From NCBI GenBank assembly GCA_036023115.1, contig JAYKKT010000046.1:8128637-8192636 (forward strand): DNA of 64,000 nucleotides. The letters run 5' to 3'. The notes below the pieces were generated by a model. That model saw only the letters and a program-made list of their open reading frames with translations, searched no databases and had not been told where the DNA came from. This document shows positions 10,974-23,580 of the stretch, piece by piece. How positions within the stretch are numbered: the first letter of the stretch is position 1; each line of letters starts with the position of its first letter. Source of the stretch: Brasenia schreberi (taxonomy: Eukaryota > Streptophyta > Magnoliopsida > Nymphaeales > Cabombaceae). Both the position numbers and the translations under genes were made by a program.

Positions 10974-12847
10974 TCAAGGAAACCCAAAACACTGAAGATC
11001 TGAAGCTTTATACTCTTTGATCTGCACCATTGCTGGCCTCGTCATCATTGCTGAAGAAGGCTGCATAACAGAAGCAACACGGCTTGCATTTTCCATGAAG
11101 AAACCAGCTGCAGGACAAGGGTTAGATCCAGAACCACCACCACCATCAATCTCCGCAAATCCAAATGGGAACCCAAGTCCAAAACCACCATTGAGTCCAA
11201 CGGTAGTTTGATATGAACTGATTGGCAATTCATTATTTCTCCCTTCCCCGCTCCGTGTTTGCAATTGCAGATTACCCATTTGAGGATTCATATCCATAAG
11301 ACAAGGGCTATCTGTGGAGAAGCAGGGCACGTGCTCCCTTATATCTTCTTCTTGAAGATTGGGTACTAATGGAGGCAGGCGACCAAGATACAGAGGATCC
11401 TTTGTGGACACAGCCGTTGTATTCTTTCCACAGGAAGAAGAAGAAGATGATGATGGCGGTGATTTATGATAGACTCTGCAGATCACCCATTCATCCTGCA
11501 AAAGCCAGAGAGAGAGTCTTAAGATGCCATATTAAACAGCAGGAAGTTCGACGCTCATGGCACCAATCCATTCAAAACCTCCAAGTTTATGCCCTTACGA
11601 AATGAACTACAAAAAAAGACAGGTAACTAAAGATTCAGAGATTTACTTTGGTGGTTTCGCAGAAGTGGTGATAAGAGAGCTTTCCATCAAGGCGGTACTC
11701 ATGCATGACCCAGTTGCTCTTCTCTCCCTTGGGAGCTCTCCCTCTGTAAAAAACTAAAGTTTTCTTCATGCCTACGAGTTGAGTCGTTGAGGAGTTGAAG
11801 ATCTCTCTGTCTTTCCCCGTGGCTTTCCAGTAGCCCGACTCTGTGGCTCTGTTAGTCCTCAGCCCGGTAGGGTATTTCCTATCTCGCAAGCTGAAAAAGT
11901 ACCATTCCTTCTCACCAACTTTGGCTTTTTCTGTGTCAAACACCAAAATTGATTAAAATTATGGAAAATGAAAAAAGAATCTGAAAAAACAACTTTAAAA
12001 CAAATCTCAAAACAATTACCGATTTCAAGCTTTGGAAAATTAAAAATATTAAAGAACATGTTGAATCATCTAATTACTTACCAAAATGAAACAATACACG
12101 ATAGGTCTTTCGAAAAACAATCTTTGAAACAATTTGATCCATATTTGCATAAAACTCTTCAATATGTGCGCGTTAAAAACACACAGCGACGCCCATTTAT
12201 CGCATCAAGTCAAAACCCATTAGAGCTTCCATTTATTGCACTAAGTCAAAACTCAACTAATGAGTTTACCGGCGTTAAATCAGATGTTAAGAAATAGAAG
12301 CGACAGATCAAGCATAATCGATGTAATCTGCTATTTACACTTCCAAAGGCGGATACAGACGTCAAACAAGCAGAAAAGGATCAGCACTCATTAGCCACTA
12401 AGCTGAACACGTACACACACACATGGAGAGAAGGAATGTCAACGACCCACCGTCTTTGTATTTTATGAAAACAAGAAGTTATAAACAAATATAAAGCAGG
12501 TAACCATCAAATCATAAACCCACTACACACTCTTGGAATTCAAGACTAATACCCACCAAACCTCTCTCTCTCTCTCCATAGAACAGATCAAACTTCCATT
12601 TTTCCACTATATAAGAACGAAAGAGGGTTCATGTGAAAACGCAAAATGTTTAGAAGTGGATAAAGGAGAAAACTGTACCAGGAAGATTCCATGGTTCACA
12701 CTTGTTGAGATCAACCTCAGTAATGACTCTTCCAGTGAAGTTTCTGTCTAAAACCTTCTTAACCAGATAATACGTAACGAGCTCCTCGTCGGTAGGATGA
12801 AATCTAAAACCAGGCGGCAGAATCGGTGCTTGTTCGCTCATCATCAT
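10974..12847 (-). CDS. NAC: NAC-domain transcription factor of the NAM/CUC-NAC100 (miR164) group
   Basis: Three exons on the minus strand: 12847-12679, 11930-11647 and 11495-10974. Total 324 residues, stop TGA at 10976-10974. The start is the first of three consecutive ATGs (MMMSEQ); upstream in-frame codons lack an ATG. The NAC domain spans residues about 10-162: [19 protein letters not shown] (subdomain A), the [20 protein letters not shown] block, [20 protein letters not shown], and [11 protein letters not shown] at the start of exon 3. Intron positions match the usual NAC gene pattern. The C-terminus is Ser/Gly-rich, as in activation regions, and carries the miR164 site. Family members are nuclear activators or repressors in organ boundary formation, senescence and lateral rooting. 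Which ortholog this is (CUC2, NAC100 or ORE1 type) cannot be settled here. Confidence 0.93.
11315..11335 (-). promoter_or_regulatory. miR164 target site in the NAC mRNA
   Basis: The plus strand matches the conserved plant miR164 sequence at 20 of 21 positions; only the last base differs. The minus-strand mRNA is therefore almost perfectly complementary. It encodes the conserved peptide HVPCFST at residues about 206-212, the usual site position in CUC/NAC100-type genes. Argonaute cleavage of this transcript is expected from known miR164 biology. Confidence 0.93.
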
Positions 12848-13236
12848 TATTGGCAGCCCACCACCACACAAATCGTAGCAAGACAAAAGTAACGAGAGAG
12901 AGAGAGAGACGGCACGCTCCGCCCTTGAAGCTGTAGTTTCAGGCTCTCTCTATAAAATCTCTTTCCTGGAGAGAGAAAGAGAGAGAGAGATATTCGATGT
13001 TTGACTTGATATAAGATTTGGGCAGTGTGTGCACTGATGGGAATGCGAGATGTTTCAGAATGCAGAGGGTGAAATGATAGCGAGGATGATCTTCTGCTAC
13101 CCTGCAAAGATAGATCACTGACGTCGTCCGCTGCGTGCTACAGTAACTTTAGAGAGAGAACGGGAATAAAATTTTGGGGATTTGGAGAGAGAGAAATCCA
13201 GACTACATAGCAAAACAGAAATCCTGTACGCATGGA

Positions 13237-13245
13237 AATATATAA
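13237..13245 (-). promoter_or_regulatory. Possible TATA box of the NAC gene
   Basis: The minus strand reads CTTATATATTTCC about 390 bases upstream of the start codon. Several GA/CT tracts lie between it and the ATG, typical of plant 5' UTRs. The placement implies a 5' UTR of roughly 350 bases. No transcript data are available. Confidence 0.35.
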
Positions 13246-14784
13246 GCGTGCTTTCACCCTCTAGAGAGAGAGAATGCGTGTAGAAGTAGGCAAAGATGAT
13301 AGGGACATCTTAAAAATAAAGAAAATACGTTGTTTCTCGGATCAACTTTAATGGGATGATGACTGAACATAGAATTATTCTCAGGATTAATCATTTTTTA
13401 TTCCTCGAAGTTACTTTTCTGCTGCTGTTTTACAGCCGATTAGTAATTATTTCCATTTTGGTAATGAAAGATAATCATTCATATGATTATGTGCTTAGTG
13501 ACTTTGTTCAAATCGATGTGAAATCATATCCATCTTGTCTTTTTGTTAGCATCTGCAAGACTGATATGAACTCTAGTTTAGTTATGAATGTGAACCCACA
13601 TAAGGACCGCTCTGTTGCAATTCCCAAATTACGGTAAACATGAACCACAGTTTCATGAACGACACCAGGACCCGACTCGAACACGGAATCCTTGTTAGTA
13701 TTGATGTCTGCTTTATATTAATTCGTGTTCATGGTGGCATGATGTGCACGAGCACAGTTCGTGTTTGTGTTTGGTGAAACCAAATGGACATGAAAGCGCC
13801 ACGAAACACTAGGATTTCCTCGTTTGAGTTGTGGGCCTATGTTTATTTTCAAGTTTTCATTGTAATTGAGAAACCATGCTCTTCTCCAAAAGCCCATGAA
13901 GGAGGTTGAGAGGTCGATCTGCGCAACGCTCTGCACCTTGTTGCGGCCTTTACTTTTCTCACAGACTCTCTCCCTCACCAATCTTTCTTTGTGTCTGCAT
14001 TCACTGCATGTCATATGGTGGTTTTCTGTTAGCATCTACTCGGGGGTGCTTATAATTGTATTCAGTTCGTTTACAAGGAAAGGTCATGTTTGTGGAGAGT
14101 AGGTCAACACGGAGAAGAAATCGGGTCGTGTTCGTACTGACCTGTCTAGACATGAACACGAAGTGTGGAACGACACGAACACGACCCAAAAATACGATTT
14201 GACATTCTTCATTTGTGTAGCTTCTTTTGAACTTCAGATATGGTGGAATTCTAGTCGTATCAATTGTCATGACATCATTGAGGCGATCTTTCCCTGCTCA
14301 TCCAGGTTTTTGGAAAACGGGGAAATAAGATTCTCTGTTACTTTTCCTTCCTTTCTATCTGTCTGTCTCTCGCTCTCGCTCTCTCTCCCTGTACTCACTG
14401 CGCGTTTTTTTCATTCTGCTCCTATTACACTAAGCTAATGATGAGTTAACTCGGGGTTTTCATTGAAACGTGGCTTCCTTTCATTGGTAAAAGAGCCGTG
14501 CCAAACATTGCCTTCTGTGCCACGTGTCATAATTATCTGAAGCATGACATTATTTTATTCTTTTGGATGCCAGCCAAGATGCATGAACTCTTTGTTGTAT
14601 CATCATGCTTTGTCATCACGACCCAATAGGAATCACTTCATCTCGATGATGGGTCCCACCAGGGAAGGGGGTGAACATCTCGCCACCTTCCGTTTTATGA
14701 CCCGACGACCCTCACACCGCAACCCTCTCGATCACGGCAGCAAGAAACGAACTTCCTTTATGTTACAAAGAGGGTTGATCAGGT

Positions 14785-14900
14785 AGAGGGATGCCCTAAT
14801 GACTGACCTGGTTGAGAGGTCGAGTCACAAGTTGAAGGTCATGAATTCGATACATATGGCATGCATCTGGCATCGGCCTAACGCATATGGCATGAACCCT
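14785..14900 (+). mobile_element. tRNA-derived SINE-like unit, type 1
   Basis: Contains gacctggttgagagg (A-box-like) and agttgaaggtcatgaattcga (B-box-like) at tRNA-promoter spacing, followed by a catgcatctggcat segment also seen near 20600. Confidence 0.45.
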
Positions 14901-16089
14901 AATTGATTATCATCCATTAACCATAAATTCTTTGTTATATCCGATGAGATGCTCGTGGTTCGGTGAAATTTAACTTTGCCTGAGCTCGTTTTTGTTTGTT
15001 CTTGATCTAGACAAACCTAACACAAGCTAGACTAACTCCCAAACACTAATAGTGCATGTGGGGTAGGGCGTGGCTTGGGTTGTATATGATCATTTAGATG
15101 GACCTGTGTTGTATTTTCAATATGAATGTTAGTCAACCACGACAATTCGACTTATTTCGAGTGGATATGCATGTAGTCAAAGGAGCCCTTGTTTCAAATC
15201 TATAATAATTAATTTCGTCTATTTTTTTTTTATCAATACGCGGAAGCATTTCATCTTCTTTAATGTGTAATGGGTAGGTTCAAGTTCTGCTCGTGTAACT
15301 CGGCTTCAGAATCGACTTGACTTCTGTGCAGAGGAATTTCCTTTTCCTCAAGATTTAGTTGTTAAACCCTAATGAGAATGTTGAAGTTCAGCTCTTCTAA
15401 CTCAGCTTGCAACTCAAGTAAGCAAACAAGTTGATCACAAATTGACAAACAAGACACCAACATCCGTCTTCAGTTCATTACTTCTGTTTACAGACCCCAA
15501 CCTTGCAAAGAACGTGCTCTGTGTGTGTGTTGGTGAGAGAGAGAGAGAGAGTGAACGCCAATTAACGAAGGAAGGAAGGAAGGATTTGAGAAGCATAAGA
15601 GAGAAATCCAATGCCAAGGATTCCCTCTGTGCTGTCTTGAAAAATAATCATATTAAAACGTTTCAAATAGTACGAGTTATTGAAAAAAGAAAATCAAACC
15701 TTATCCCGCAGTTAGTAAAAAGGCCTACATGGATTGATAATATCCTTCGTGCTCTATCTTGTTTGATATCAGCAGCAAGACAGCGCCTTTTGGTTGAAAG
15801 CAAGCACAGAAGTACATCGTCAGTTTATCTTGCAAAGACGTTCATGAAACGTCAAACTTGAATAATCAAAGTCTGTATCGATGAAGAGATAAAAAGCAGA
15901 CGCAAGTTTCCAAAAGTTAGGTGAAGAACCCTAATTCCATATCCTATTTAAGACACTATTTAAAAGGTGAAACATGTAAGATTTTTTAATAAAGAACAGA
16001 TGAAAAAGTTGGGCTGGTGTGAACTAGCTGACATGATCTAGACCTTAAGAGGTTAGTCCTTTTCAGAGTACTATAAGGTTCTTTTCCGG

Positions 16090-16190
16090 GCACAATGGGG
16101 AGACTGTAGCGAGATGTACACACCGGGTATCGAACTCATGACCTTCAACTTCTGAGTGGACAGCTAGGTGAACTTTTGCTCTTTGTGCAG
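16090..16190 (-). mobile_element. tRNA-derived SINE-like unit, type 1
   Basis: The minus strand reads AGTTCACCTAGCTGTCCACTC, then AGTTGAAGGTCATGAGTTCGA, then a tail ending CTCCCCATTGTG. The core matches the units at 4095, 14785 and 20515. Confidence 0.5.
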
Positions 16191-17410
16191 ATTACCTATC
16201 TACCAGTGCTCGTGATCTGGTTTGGTACAGCCTCAACCTCAAACCAAGCCAATATAATGGTTATCAACTTTTATAGAACCAAACGAGACCATCAAAGTAT
16301 ACACAACCGAACCAAACCAAAGCGTAGGTTCCAGAGTGGTTCGTATACGACAGTTATATTATAGATCAAATAATCAATATGAAGCAGTACCGACTCAAAT
16401 GATGTTATGATAGATAAAGAAATAGTAAGATCAGATGTTGATTGCATGTAATCTCAAAATTGCTCATACGGAAGAGGAAAAAGAGAGGAGGGTTGAAGGT
16501 GCTGAAATATGCTTAGGCTTTGTATAAGAAAAAAACAAGCGGTTGTTATGGACGATTATATGTACTGATGTACGGTGAGGGTTTATCATGTTATATATAT
16601 ATAGAGAGAGAGAATAGTCCATGCATAATCTGTAATAAGATTGACGATTGAAATTCAAATTTAAAGATAAAAAAGTACATTAATACTTTTGTAAGTACAT
16701 TAATACACTTGATACTATTTTATTTTTGACTTAACCTCAACTGTTGATCTTTATGATAGAATAGTTGAAATCTTTAAAAAGATTAGAACATAAATTGATA
16801 TAGACATGAACTAATCTCTCTCTTTATATATATAGAGTGAGGGTTTGTTCTTTCTGATGATTTTCTGAGATGATGGTGTCAAAGAAGGCATGTTACCAAA
16901 ACCCTCAAGAAGATTTTCCAAACCCTCCTTCAAGATTATTCTCAGGAATGCTTGCATTGAAATCCATAAACTTCCATACCCTGAGAGATAAATAATTACG
17001 AAGGGTTGTCGGCAATCACCCGAGGATGGGAAATACAACAATATGCACACATGCGCACCCACACACACACACATCATTGAGTATGCTTGTAGTATGATAT
17101 TGCCATTTTGATCTATCGAGACAAATAAATACATCACCATCTGAACAAACTCCATCCTCCCTTTATATCGCTTTCCTTTGCCTAATCTCTCCCATCACCA
17201 ATTCTATTCAAAGCTACCCCACAACACCTAATGCTGAGGCAGACACACTAAACCCCTTTTAGATCATTTATACTTGCTGGGAAAATGCTACAAAAAGTGT
17301 GCCTTGTGATCATTCCCATTAACGGGAACCAACCCTTTGTCAGCACTCAAGGTGTCGTTCGCATGATCGTGCTCCGTCTTCCACAGACTTTTGACTTTCT
17401 AAAAGATAAC

Positions 17411-17433
17411 CTTATATATATATATATATATAC

Positions 17434-17464
<31 letters not shown>

Positions 17465-17527
17465 TATACATATACATATATATATACATATATATACATA
17501 TACATATATATATATATATATATATAG
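17411..17527. repeat. Compound (TA)/(CATATA) microsatellite
   Basis: About 115 bases of TA runs interspersed with cata units. Open frames on both strands here are repeat artefacts. Confidence 0.9.
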
Positions 17528-17884
17528 GGAGAGAGATAAGGTAGATGATACAATCCACTCATATGCAAACTTTATTTATACCAATCTTAATCATATAATT
17601 AAGTAATATAAATATTTGAAATTGCACAAATAAAAGTACATATGGGACAATGAGGTACTTCAGAAAAAATAAATATACTTTAACTTTTGATTTTCAATCC
17701 CAACTACATATAACTCTTGATTGAATGATACGTTTACTTTTGGTTTTCCATCTCAACTACATATAACTCTTGATTGAATGGTTAGGATTAATTTTGATAG
17801 AATTTTTATATGAGTTGTTTGCATCTTCTAACTTTCGTGTATAATAACTTACATACATGAAAAAATATAGTCCTCTGCTAGAAG

Positions 17885-17970
17885 TGTCCTCTCCATCATG
17901 ACGATAGGAGTTGATTCACAAGTTGAAGATCATGAGCGTGCACCGGCTTCGATTCCCATTATACCTATAA
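17885..17970 (+). mobile_element. Partial SINE-like unit, type 1
   Basis: Carries acaagttgaagatcatgagcg followed by cttcgattccca, a diverged B-box region of the type 1 family. The A-box side is weak. Confidence 0.35.
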
Positions 17971-18524
17971 AAAAGGAATTACAGCAGTAAGAAACTTAAA
18001 CAAAATGGTGCAGATATAATTAAAGTCCTTAGTGATTGCCAAGCAAACATCCAAATTCGAAGAACACAGATCTTATTTGGGGTAATTCTCATGTATTCAA
18101 CAGCTTTAATAGTTTTTTTTTTGTTACAGTGGGAGGCCAAAACCTAAAAAAACACACGTATGTATCCCTGGAAAATCGATGTAGCCACCTGCAAGTGAGC
18201 ATGAAAGAGCCATACGGTGAGCTAATAATGCTCTGGGTGCTAACTGCGCTAATGAATGCCTGTCTACATCTAACAAAAATTCCTCAAGCATCAAAGTGTG
18301 ATAGACATGCATAGTCTCTAAAGGGTTTGGAAAGTTTTGGGCATCATAGTCATGATCAAGCCACATGGTGCATGCCTCGGGCATCCACACTTCAAATCAA
18401 TTCATTAAGTAAAATTCTATACGGTTTCAAAGAAAGTGAAAAGCTTAGCAAGAGCATCACAACACTCTGATTAAGTAGCGTTGCGTACGTGGACGAATGT
18501 ACTTAAAACAAACAAGAAGTTAAG

Positions 18525-18529
<5 letters not shown>

Positions 18530-18612
<83 letters not shown>
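18530..18612. repeat. (TC)n(TA)n microsatellite
   Basis: A TC run of about 28 bases passes directly into a TA run of about 55 bases. Confidence 0.95.
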
Positions 18613-18616
<4 letters not shown>

Positions 18617-19000
18617 GAGAGTTATTAGATTCATTTATATTAAATCATTCGTGCCTATCCGAACCATTGAATTAGAGATAGATGGTTTAAATAAAGAAAA
18701 ACAATTGTATTATATATATTTTTTATAAAGTTACCTTCACTTTTACCTTTTGATATATATCATTCTATGAATGATTTAACATAAATGAAATTTCAGCAAC
18801 TCCCACTTTACTGCTACATCACGAGGATTCTTGAAACATTCACTGATTTTTCTTTCAGTTGTTGAAGATGGTATTGACTATTACTAAAAAGTTGATCATG
18901 CATGAGGGATCATCTACTAGAACTGGAGTTCAAGTTCCATATTCCCGGCCTTGTCATCAAACACCCCCTTGGGGTTAGGGTCAGGCTATGTAAGAATTAA

Positions 19001-19051
19001 GCAGGTTGAGGAACCTGCCCCATGACCTCGAGGGGCAAGTTCTCAACCTGC
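19001..19051. repeat. Hairpin with ~20-bp arms
   Basis: Left arm gcaggttgaggaacctgcccc and right arm ggggcaagttctcaacctgc are inverted copies with about 19 of 21 positions pairing, separated by ~10 bases. Confidence 0.75.
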
Positions 19052-19209
19052 TCCAATAGGGGCAAAGTGGGTTGGGTTACCCGTGCGGGTAGTGTGGAGG
19101 TTGTGAAGCTTACCCATCCCATTTTGATCATTTTTTTAATTATGGGGAGAAAATGGTGTTTTATATAAAAAATTGTGTGATTATTAGTATTTCCTCTTCC
19201 CATTTAGTT

Positions 19210-19213
<4 letters not shown>

Positions 19214-19266
<53 letters not shown>
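19214..19266. repeat. (AT)26 microsatellite
   Basis: Pure AT tract of about 53 bases. Confidence 0.95.
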
Positions 19267-19268
<2 letters not shown>

Positions 19269-19789
19269 TTTTTAATTCCAAAATCGCAATCTTGAAGTAT
19301 ATGCAAAAATATTTCAGAAATTTAAAATACATTCCGTTGCAATTCCGTAATTAATAGTATTTCCTCTTCCCACTGAGTTTTATATTTATTTAATGCAAGA
19401 TCTGCCATTCTTTGTGTTGCTCTTACGAAACCCAACAGCTATTTCCGTTAGAATAAGCCTAAGCAAGTCATCCTATTGAAAGAAGCACGCTCATAATCCT
19501 TGAAAACGATATAATTAGTACTTTGGTTACACATAAAATATGATGGTTGAAGAGGCAAACATAAGTTCCTTCATGGCCCGTTTGCACCATGGAATTTTAC
19601 AGAACTCATGGAACTTTTAGCAGTTTCAAGTAGACATGGCCTCTGTGCCAAACAGGCCTGGCAGTTCCAACCGGAACCGAACAGGGCCAGGAACTGAAAC
19701 TGGAACAGGACAGAACCAATGGAATCTAGATATATGTTTGGGCCTACCATCTCAAAAGAGCGACCTGGACTGGACTTTCTTCCGGAACC

Positions 19790-21060
19790 AAAGATCCATT
19801 TGCTTCCGAAACATGGCATGCTCCCGAGCTTAATGAATCAGAGTTGCTGAATTCGGAGGATTTTGAGGCACGGAGGCCGTTGATTATCGTCACGCCGATG
19901 ATTTCAGACCATCCATTGCAGAGAAAGTACTTGAGGAGCTTGGGATATACTCTGCAACTGGTGCCTCAACCTCCACTATGGATTGTTGTTACAGCGCAAA
20001 CCGCATCGGCCGAGAAAGTCGATATACTTATAAGGACCGGAGTTATGTACCAGCACCTTGTGTGCAAGGAGAACTCTGCAAGTTTGATCAGATGCCAACG
20101 AAATGTCGCCCTGGATCATATCGGACACCACCGGCTTGACGGAATGGTACACTTCGCGGATGTGTTTAATGTATATGTAGCCTTCGATTCTTTGAAGAAA
20201 TCAGAGAAACAGGGTAAGAGTTCTGTTCCCAGATTAATGTTTCACCTTGAGATCATGTTTGGTTTGCTACAGATATGGATTCTCGCAAAGGCTTCCGAAG
20301 CCGATGTGGGCGAAACGGATCCTTTCTCATGTTTGCTTCAGTTGCTCAATGGCTAGAACTCGATTTGGATTCTCAAAAGTTGGAGAACCCAAATGAATTT
20401 AAGGGAAAACTAACAATGCACCCTCAAAGTTTAACATAACCTCAACTTGAAAACATTAATTCTACAATTAGCAAGTGATACCTGCCATCTCTTTCTTTCA
20501 GTCAAGCTCATTGCACAATGAGCGATAGCTCACCTTTGCTAGAGCTCGCACAAGAAGTTGGAGGTCATGAGATCGATACCATGGGAAGTGCATCTAGCTT
20601 CAGCCTCCCCATAATAAGGTCCAAAAGAAAATAAACAATGAGTATTGTGATATCACCAAATGACATGCTCAAACAACAAGAGGATATGATCAAATGACAT
20701 AATTATGTCAAATATTGAGTTTACCTCGCCTTAAATCCAACTTCAATTTGCAGGATTTTTGCGACATGGCCTGCTGCACTGATACACAGAAAGAAGAAGA
20801 TGATAGACATGAATGGACCGGTGTGCCGGGGATCTCAAGTCGTTGGATGGCATGCTTATAAGAGCAATCGTCCTCCTAATGACTTCACCACAAACACAGC
20901 CGGATTCGCATTCAACAGCACCATTCTTTGGGATCCACAAAGATGGGGTAGTCCCAAACCGACTCCAAACCCTACTCGAGGAAGAGGGAGAGAACAAAAC
21001 CGCGAGCATCAGCATGTACGCAAGCCAAAATTGACGGATGAAAGCAAGGAGAAAGCTTGA
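19790..21060 (+). pseudogene. GT43 (IRX9/IRX9L-like) glycosyltransferase pseudogene
   Basis: Two exon-like blocks resemble GT43 xylosyltransferases, Golgi enzymes that extend the xylan backbone. Block 1 (about 19790-20213) has RRPLIIVTP, PPLWIVV, ILIRTGVMYQHLVCKEN and HHRLDGMVHFAD. Block 2 (20754 to about 20960) has ATWPAAL, GPVCRGSQVVGWH and GFAFNSTILWDPQRW. A good donor (20214) and acceptor (20753) flank a ~540-base intron carrying a SINE-like unit, but the two blocks do not join in phase. The catalytic acidic run of GT43 (DDDN) reads DVFN. Several residues before QRNVALDH are missing, and the expected transmembrane N-terminus is not seen. After block 2 the family resemblance fades before a stop at 21058-21060. 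I infer a non-functional truncated copy. Confidence 0.75.
20515..20630 (+). mobile_element. tRNA-derived SINE-like unit, type 1
   Basis: gatagctcacctttgctagag (A-box region) is followed by agttggaggtcatgagatcga (B-box region) and a tail with cagcctccccat. It lies in the intron of the GT43 pseudogene. Confidence 0.5.
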
Positions 21061-22504
21061 TTCGTTAGAAGTCGGATCTGGGTTGGCGCCAGGAGGGAAG
21101 GATGACGGACTGGGTCTGAGCCTTGATGATATGGACCAGGTCGGCCTGGGAGATGCCGAGCGCGGCGGCAAGCTCGGGGCCGTTCATGGTGGCGAGCAAC
21201 GACTCGCTCCGGCAAGGAAACGCGGCCAGTTGGAGCGGGCCAAGCACACACAACAAATTAACGTTTTTTGTCCAAAGATAGGCAAAATCCAAAGTTAGTT
21301 AAACTAAAATTTCGACTCTTGTGCGGCACATAGTGCTTCGAACCTGAGAAGACACAAAGCATGGTGATAAACAGGACAAAAATGTGGAGAAGACAATGGA
21401 GAATGTGAATTACACGATAGAATGATGGATAAGACAATTACGAAAAGAAGCAACAGCGGATAAGACAATTAAGTGTTGCACATATGACACAAGGTAATTG
21501 GAAGGGAGAAGTTTAAAAATAAGGCAATTAAACAGGAGGAGGAGATCACAATGGATAAGCGAGTTAGGATAAGACAACTGAAAATGCAAGTTAGATGATA
21601 AGACAATAGAATAGAGTATTAGAAATAGACTCACCGCAGTATTAGAAATGCAAGCTTCAGCGGTTGGTAGGCGGTCTCATCCAACGCTATGCACCAACCA
21701 TAGTCGTTCTGGTAGTCCGGCTTCGACTGATAGAGATTGTAGGACTCGGGCGACCTTACCGGTTTCTGACGGTCTCCCGCCTCCCTCCGGCCGGCCAATG
21801 TCCTCAGTAGCTTCATCCATACCCAAGCGAAAACATGTTTGTCCTCTTCATTGTCGCCATCATCGTCTTGGTCGTCCTCATCGTGATCGAACCATTCAGG
21901 CTCTTTCTTCGATCTCTGCTCTTGCCGGAACTTCATAATGGATTCCCACAGGACCTGCTCGTCCCGCCCTCTTATGTACACGAACGGCCCACTCGATGGG
22001 CTCCCTCTGTACAAGAAGCCCAGGGCCTCCTCCGAAACCTTCCTCGCAGATAACCAAATTCAAGCTAATAAACACACTCATGCATATATGTATGTAAATA
22101 TATATACACACAACGGAGAGGAGCTTCACCTACATTGAATGAATCAGAAAGGATCTTTGAATCGAAACCTGCGAGTATAGACTGTGGGTTGGATCCACCT
22201 CCAATGAAGAAAGACTGCATTGTTTTCAAAGCATCAGACGGAAAACACCTAAAGCCGATCATGCATGGAGAAGAAATGATTGAAAGATCGTAATTTGAAT
22301 ATGACGTAACCTGAATCATGTCTGTGTTATCGCTGTCTTTCGTGTCAAAGCTGCAGATGATCTGCAATCTCTGGACCTTGCTGGTATTGATCAAATAGAA
22401 TGTGTTACCCGCCGAGATGCTCTAAACGTCCCCTGTATTCAATTCCTTCTCCACCTGACGGTCCTTATGTATCCATCCTCATGAATCTTACCTCCTGTTC
22501 CGGG

Positions 22505-22843
22505 TGGCAGATTCCGGTGAGGGTGGATCGGCGGCAGGTGATTTTGATGCCCTTCCTGTGTTTTGATTCAGCCGATACCTACGGTGTTCGCAGTGGAATG
22601 GGGTACGGGTGAACACGAGGTTCCCATGCAGGGGCTTCCACGGATGAAGATCAGATGTATTTGTTTTTTTTGTATTCCTCTCTATATATTTTCACTGTTA
22701 TGTATGCCTGTAATGACTGCCTTTTATAGGAAGACTCTCCTCCTTCTGTTGCGGCTTCCCTCGTTCGGGAGCAGATCACGGAGCCGTTATCGGAAATCCC
22801 AGTAACGATCATCTGAACCGAGAATAGCCATTTCTATGTAACA
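22505..22843 (-). repeat. 3' LTR of the copia element
   Basis: About 339 bp, colinear with the copy at 27679-28059. It shares blocks such as gtggcagattc, ttttgattcag, gcggaatggggt or its variants, and tttctatgtaaca at the right border. Confidence 0.85.
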
Positions 22844-22853
22844 TCTCCCACTT
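22844..22853 (-). other. Polypurine tract of the copia element
   Basis: The minus strand reads AAGTGGGAGA immediately before the TGTTACATAG start of the 3' LTR, the expected place for plus-strand priming. Confidence 0.65.
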
Positions 22854-23042
22854 GGCCATTCGAGCAAAGTGTATCGACATACTTGTTTTCCTCCCACTTT
22901 TTAAGGGTTTTACCTAGTTATATCGATTCCTTATTACTATTTTAATCAGAACCTATTGTTTGATTATTTCCCTATAATTATTTATCTATACAACAAACTA
23001 TCTGATGTACAGTTATTTACCTATACAACAATCAAACATATC

Positions 23043-23580
23043 TCAAACCCATGTAGAGAAGAGATCATTTGTTATGTCTTTTGTTAAAGGGTTTGCCAAC
23101 ATATCTTCCGTTGGTAGGTATGAGATGGATATTTTCTTTCTCATAACCATATCATGAAAATAGTGGTATTTCACCATTATATGCTTGCTTTTCGAGCAAT
23201 CCGCTTCACTCTTAATAAGAGTAATTGCTGCATTGTTATCACAATAGATAACTATTGGCTCGTCTGTTATTTCCAACTTCAAATCTCGTATGAAGCGACT
23301 TATCCAGATAATACTTATTGCAGCCATACAGCAAGCAATATACTCAGCTTCCTATGTATGTAACGCTACACAACCCTGTTTTTTACATACCCAATAAACA
23401 GCACTACTTCCAAATAAAAATATTTGTCTCGAGGTTGATTTGCTGTCATATTTGCTCCCAACAAAATCAGCATCTGAGTATCCTACCACTTTTAGTTCAT
23501 CTGCTTTAAAACACAGTTTCAAGTCCTTTGTTCCTTTCAGATATCTTAGAACCCTTTTCACAGCTACTCAGTGCTGCCAA
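23043..23580 (-). pseudogene. copia RNase H region
   Basis: Minus-strand frames contain VLRYLKGTKDLKLCF, GYSDADFVGSKYDSKSTS, YCDNNAAITL, KHIMVKYHYFHDMV and NPLTKDI, the classic end of Ty1-copia pol. At least one frame break separates the two halves near 23340. RNase H removes template RNA during reverse transcription. The copy is not intact. Confidence 0.85.

Larger units (their letters stand above)
12848..19789. other. NAC upstream region and gene-free repeat-rich DNA
   Basis: The first ~400 bases are the probable NAC 5' UTR and promoter, rich in GA runs. The rest shows no recognisable protein family on either strand. It contains SINE-like units (14785, 16090 and 17885), CGTGTTCGTG-like decayed repeats (about 13640-13760 and 14095-14190), AT microsatellites and a hairpin at 19001-19051. 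A frame at 15442-15861 is open but has no recognisable domain. Confidence 0.6.

Noticed and set aside
13356..14438. Several frames of 78-105 codons
   Set aside because: Low-complexity or repeat-derived sequence; frames on opposite strands overlap without any family resemblance.
15442..15861. 139-codon plus-strand frame
   Set aside because: Starts in an AG microsatellite context, contains no recognisable domain and has no splice or promoter context.
20743..21171. 142-codon minus-strand frame
   Set aside because: It is the antisense shadow of the GT43 block, and its other part overlaps the cupin tail in a different frame.
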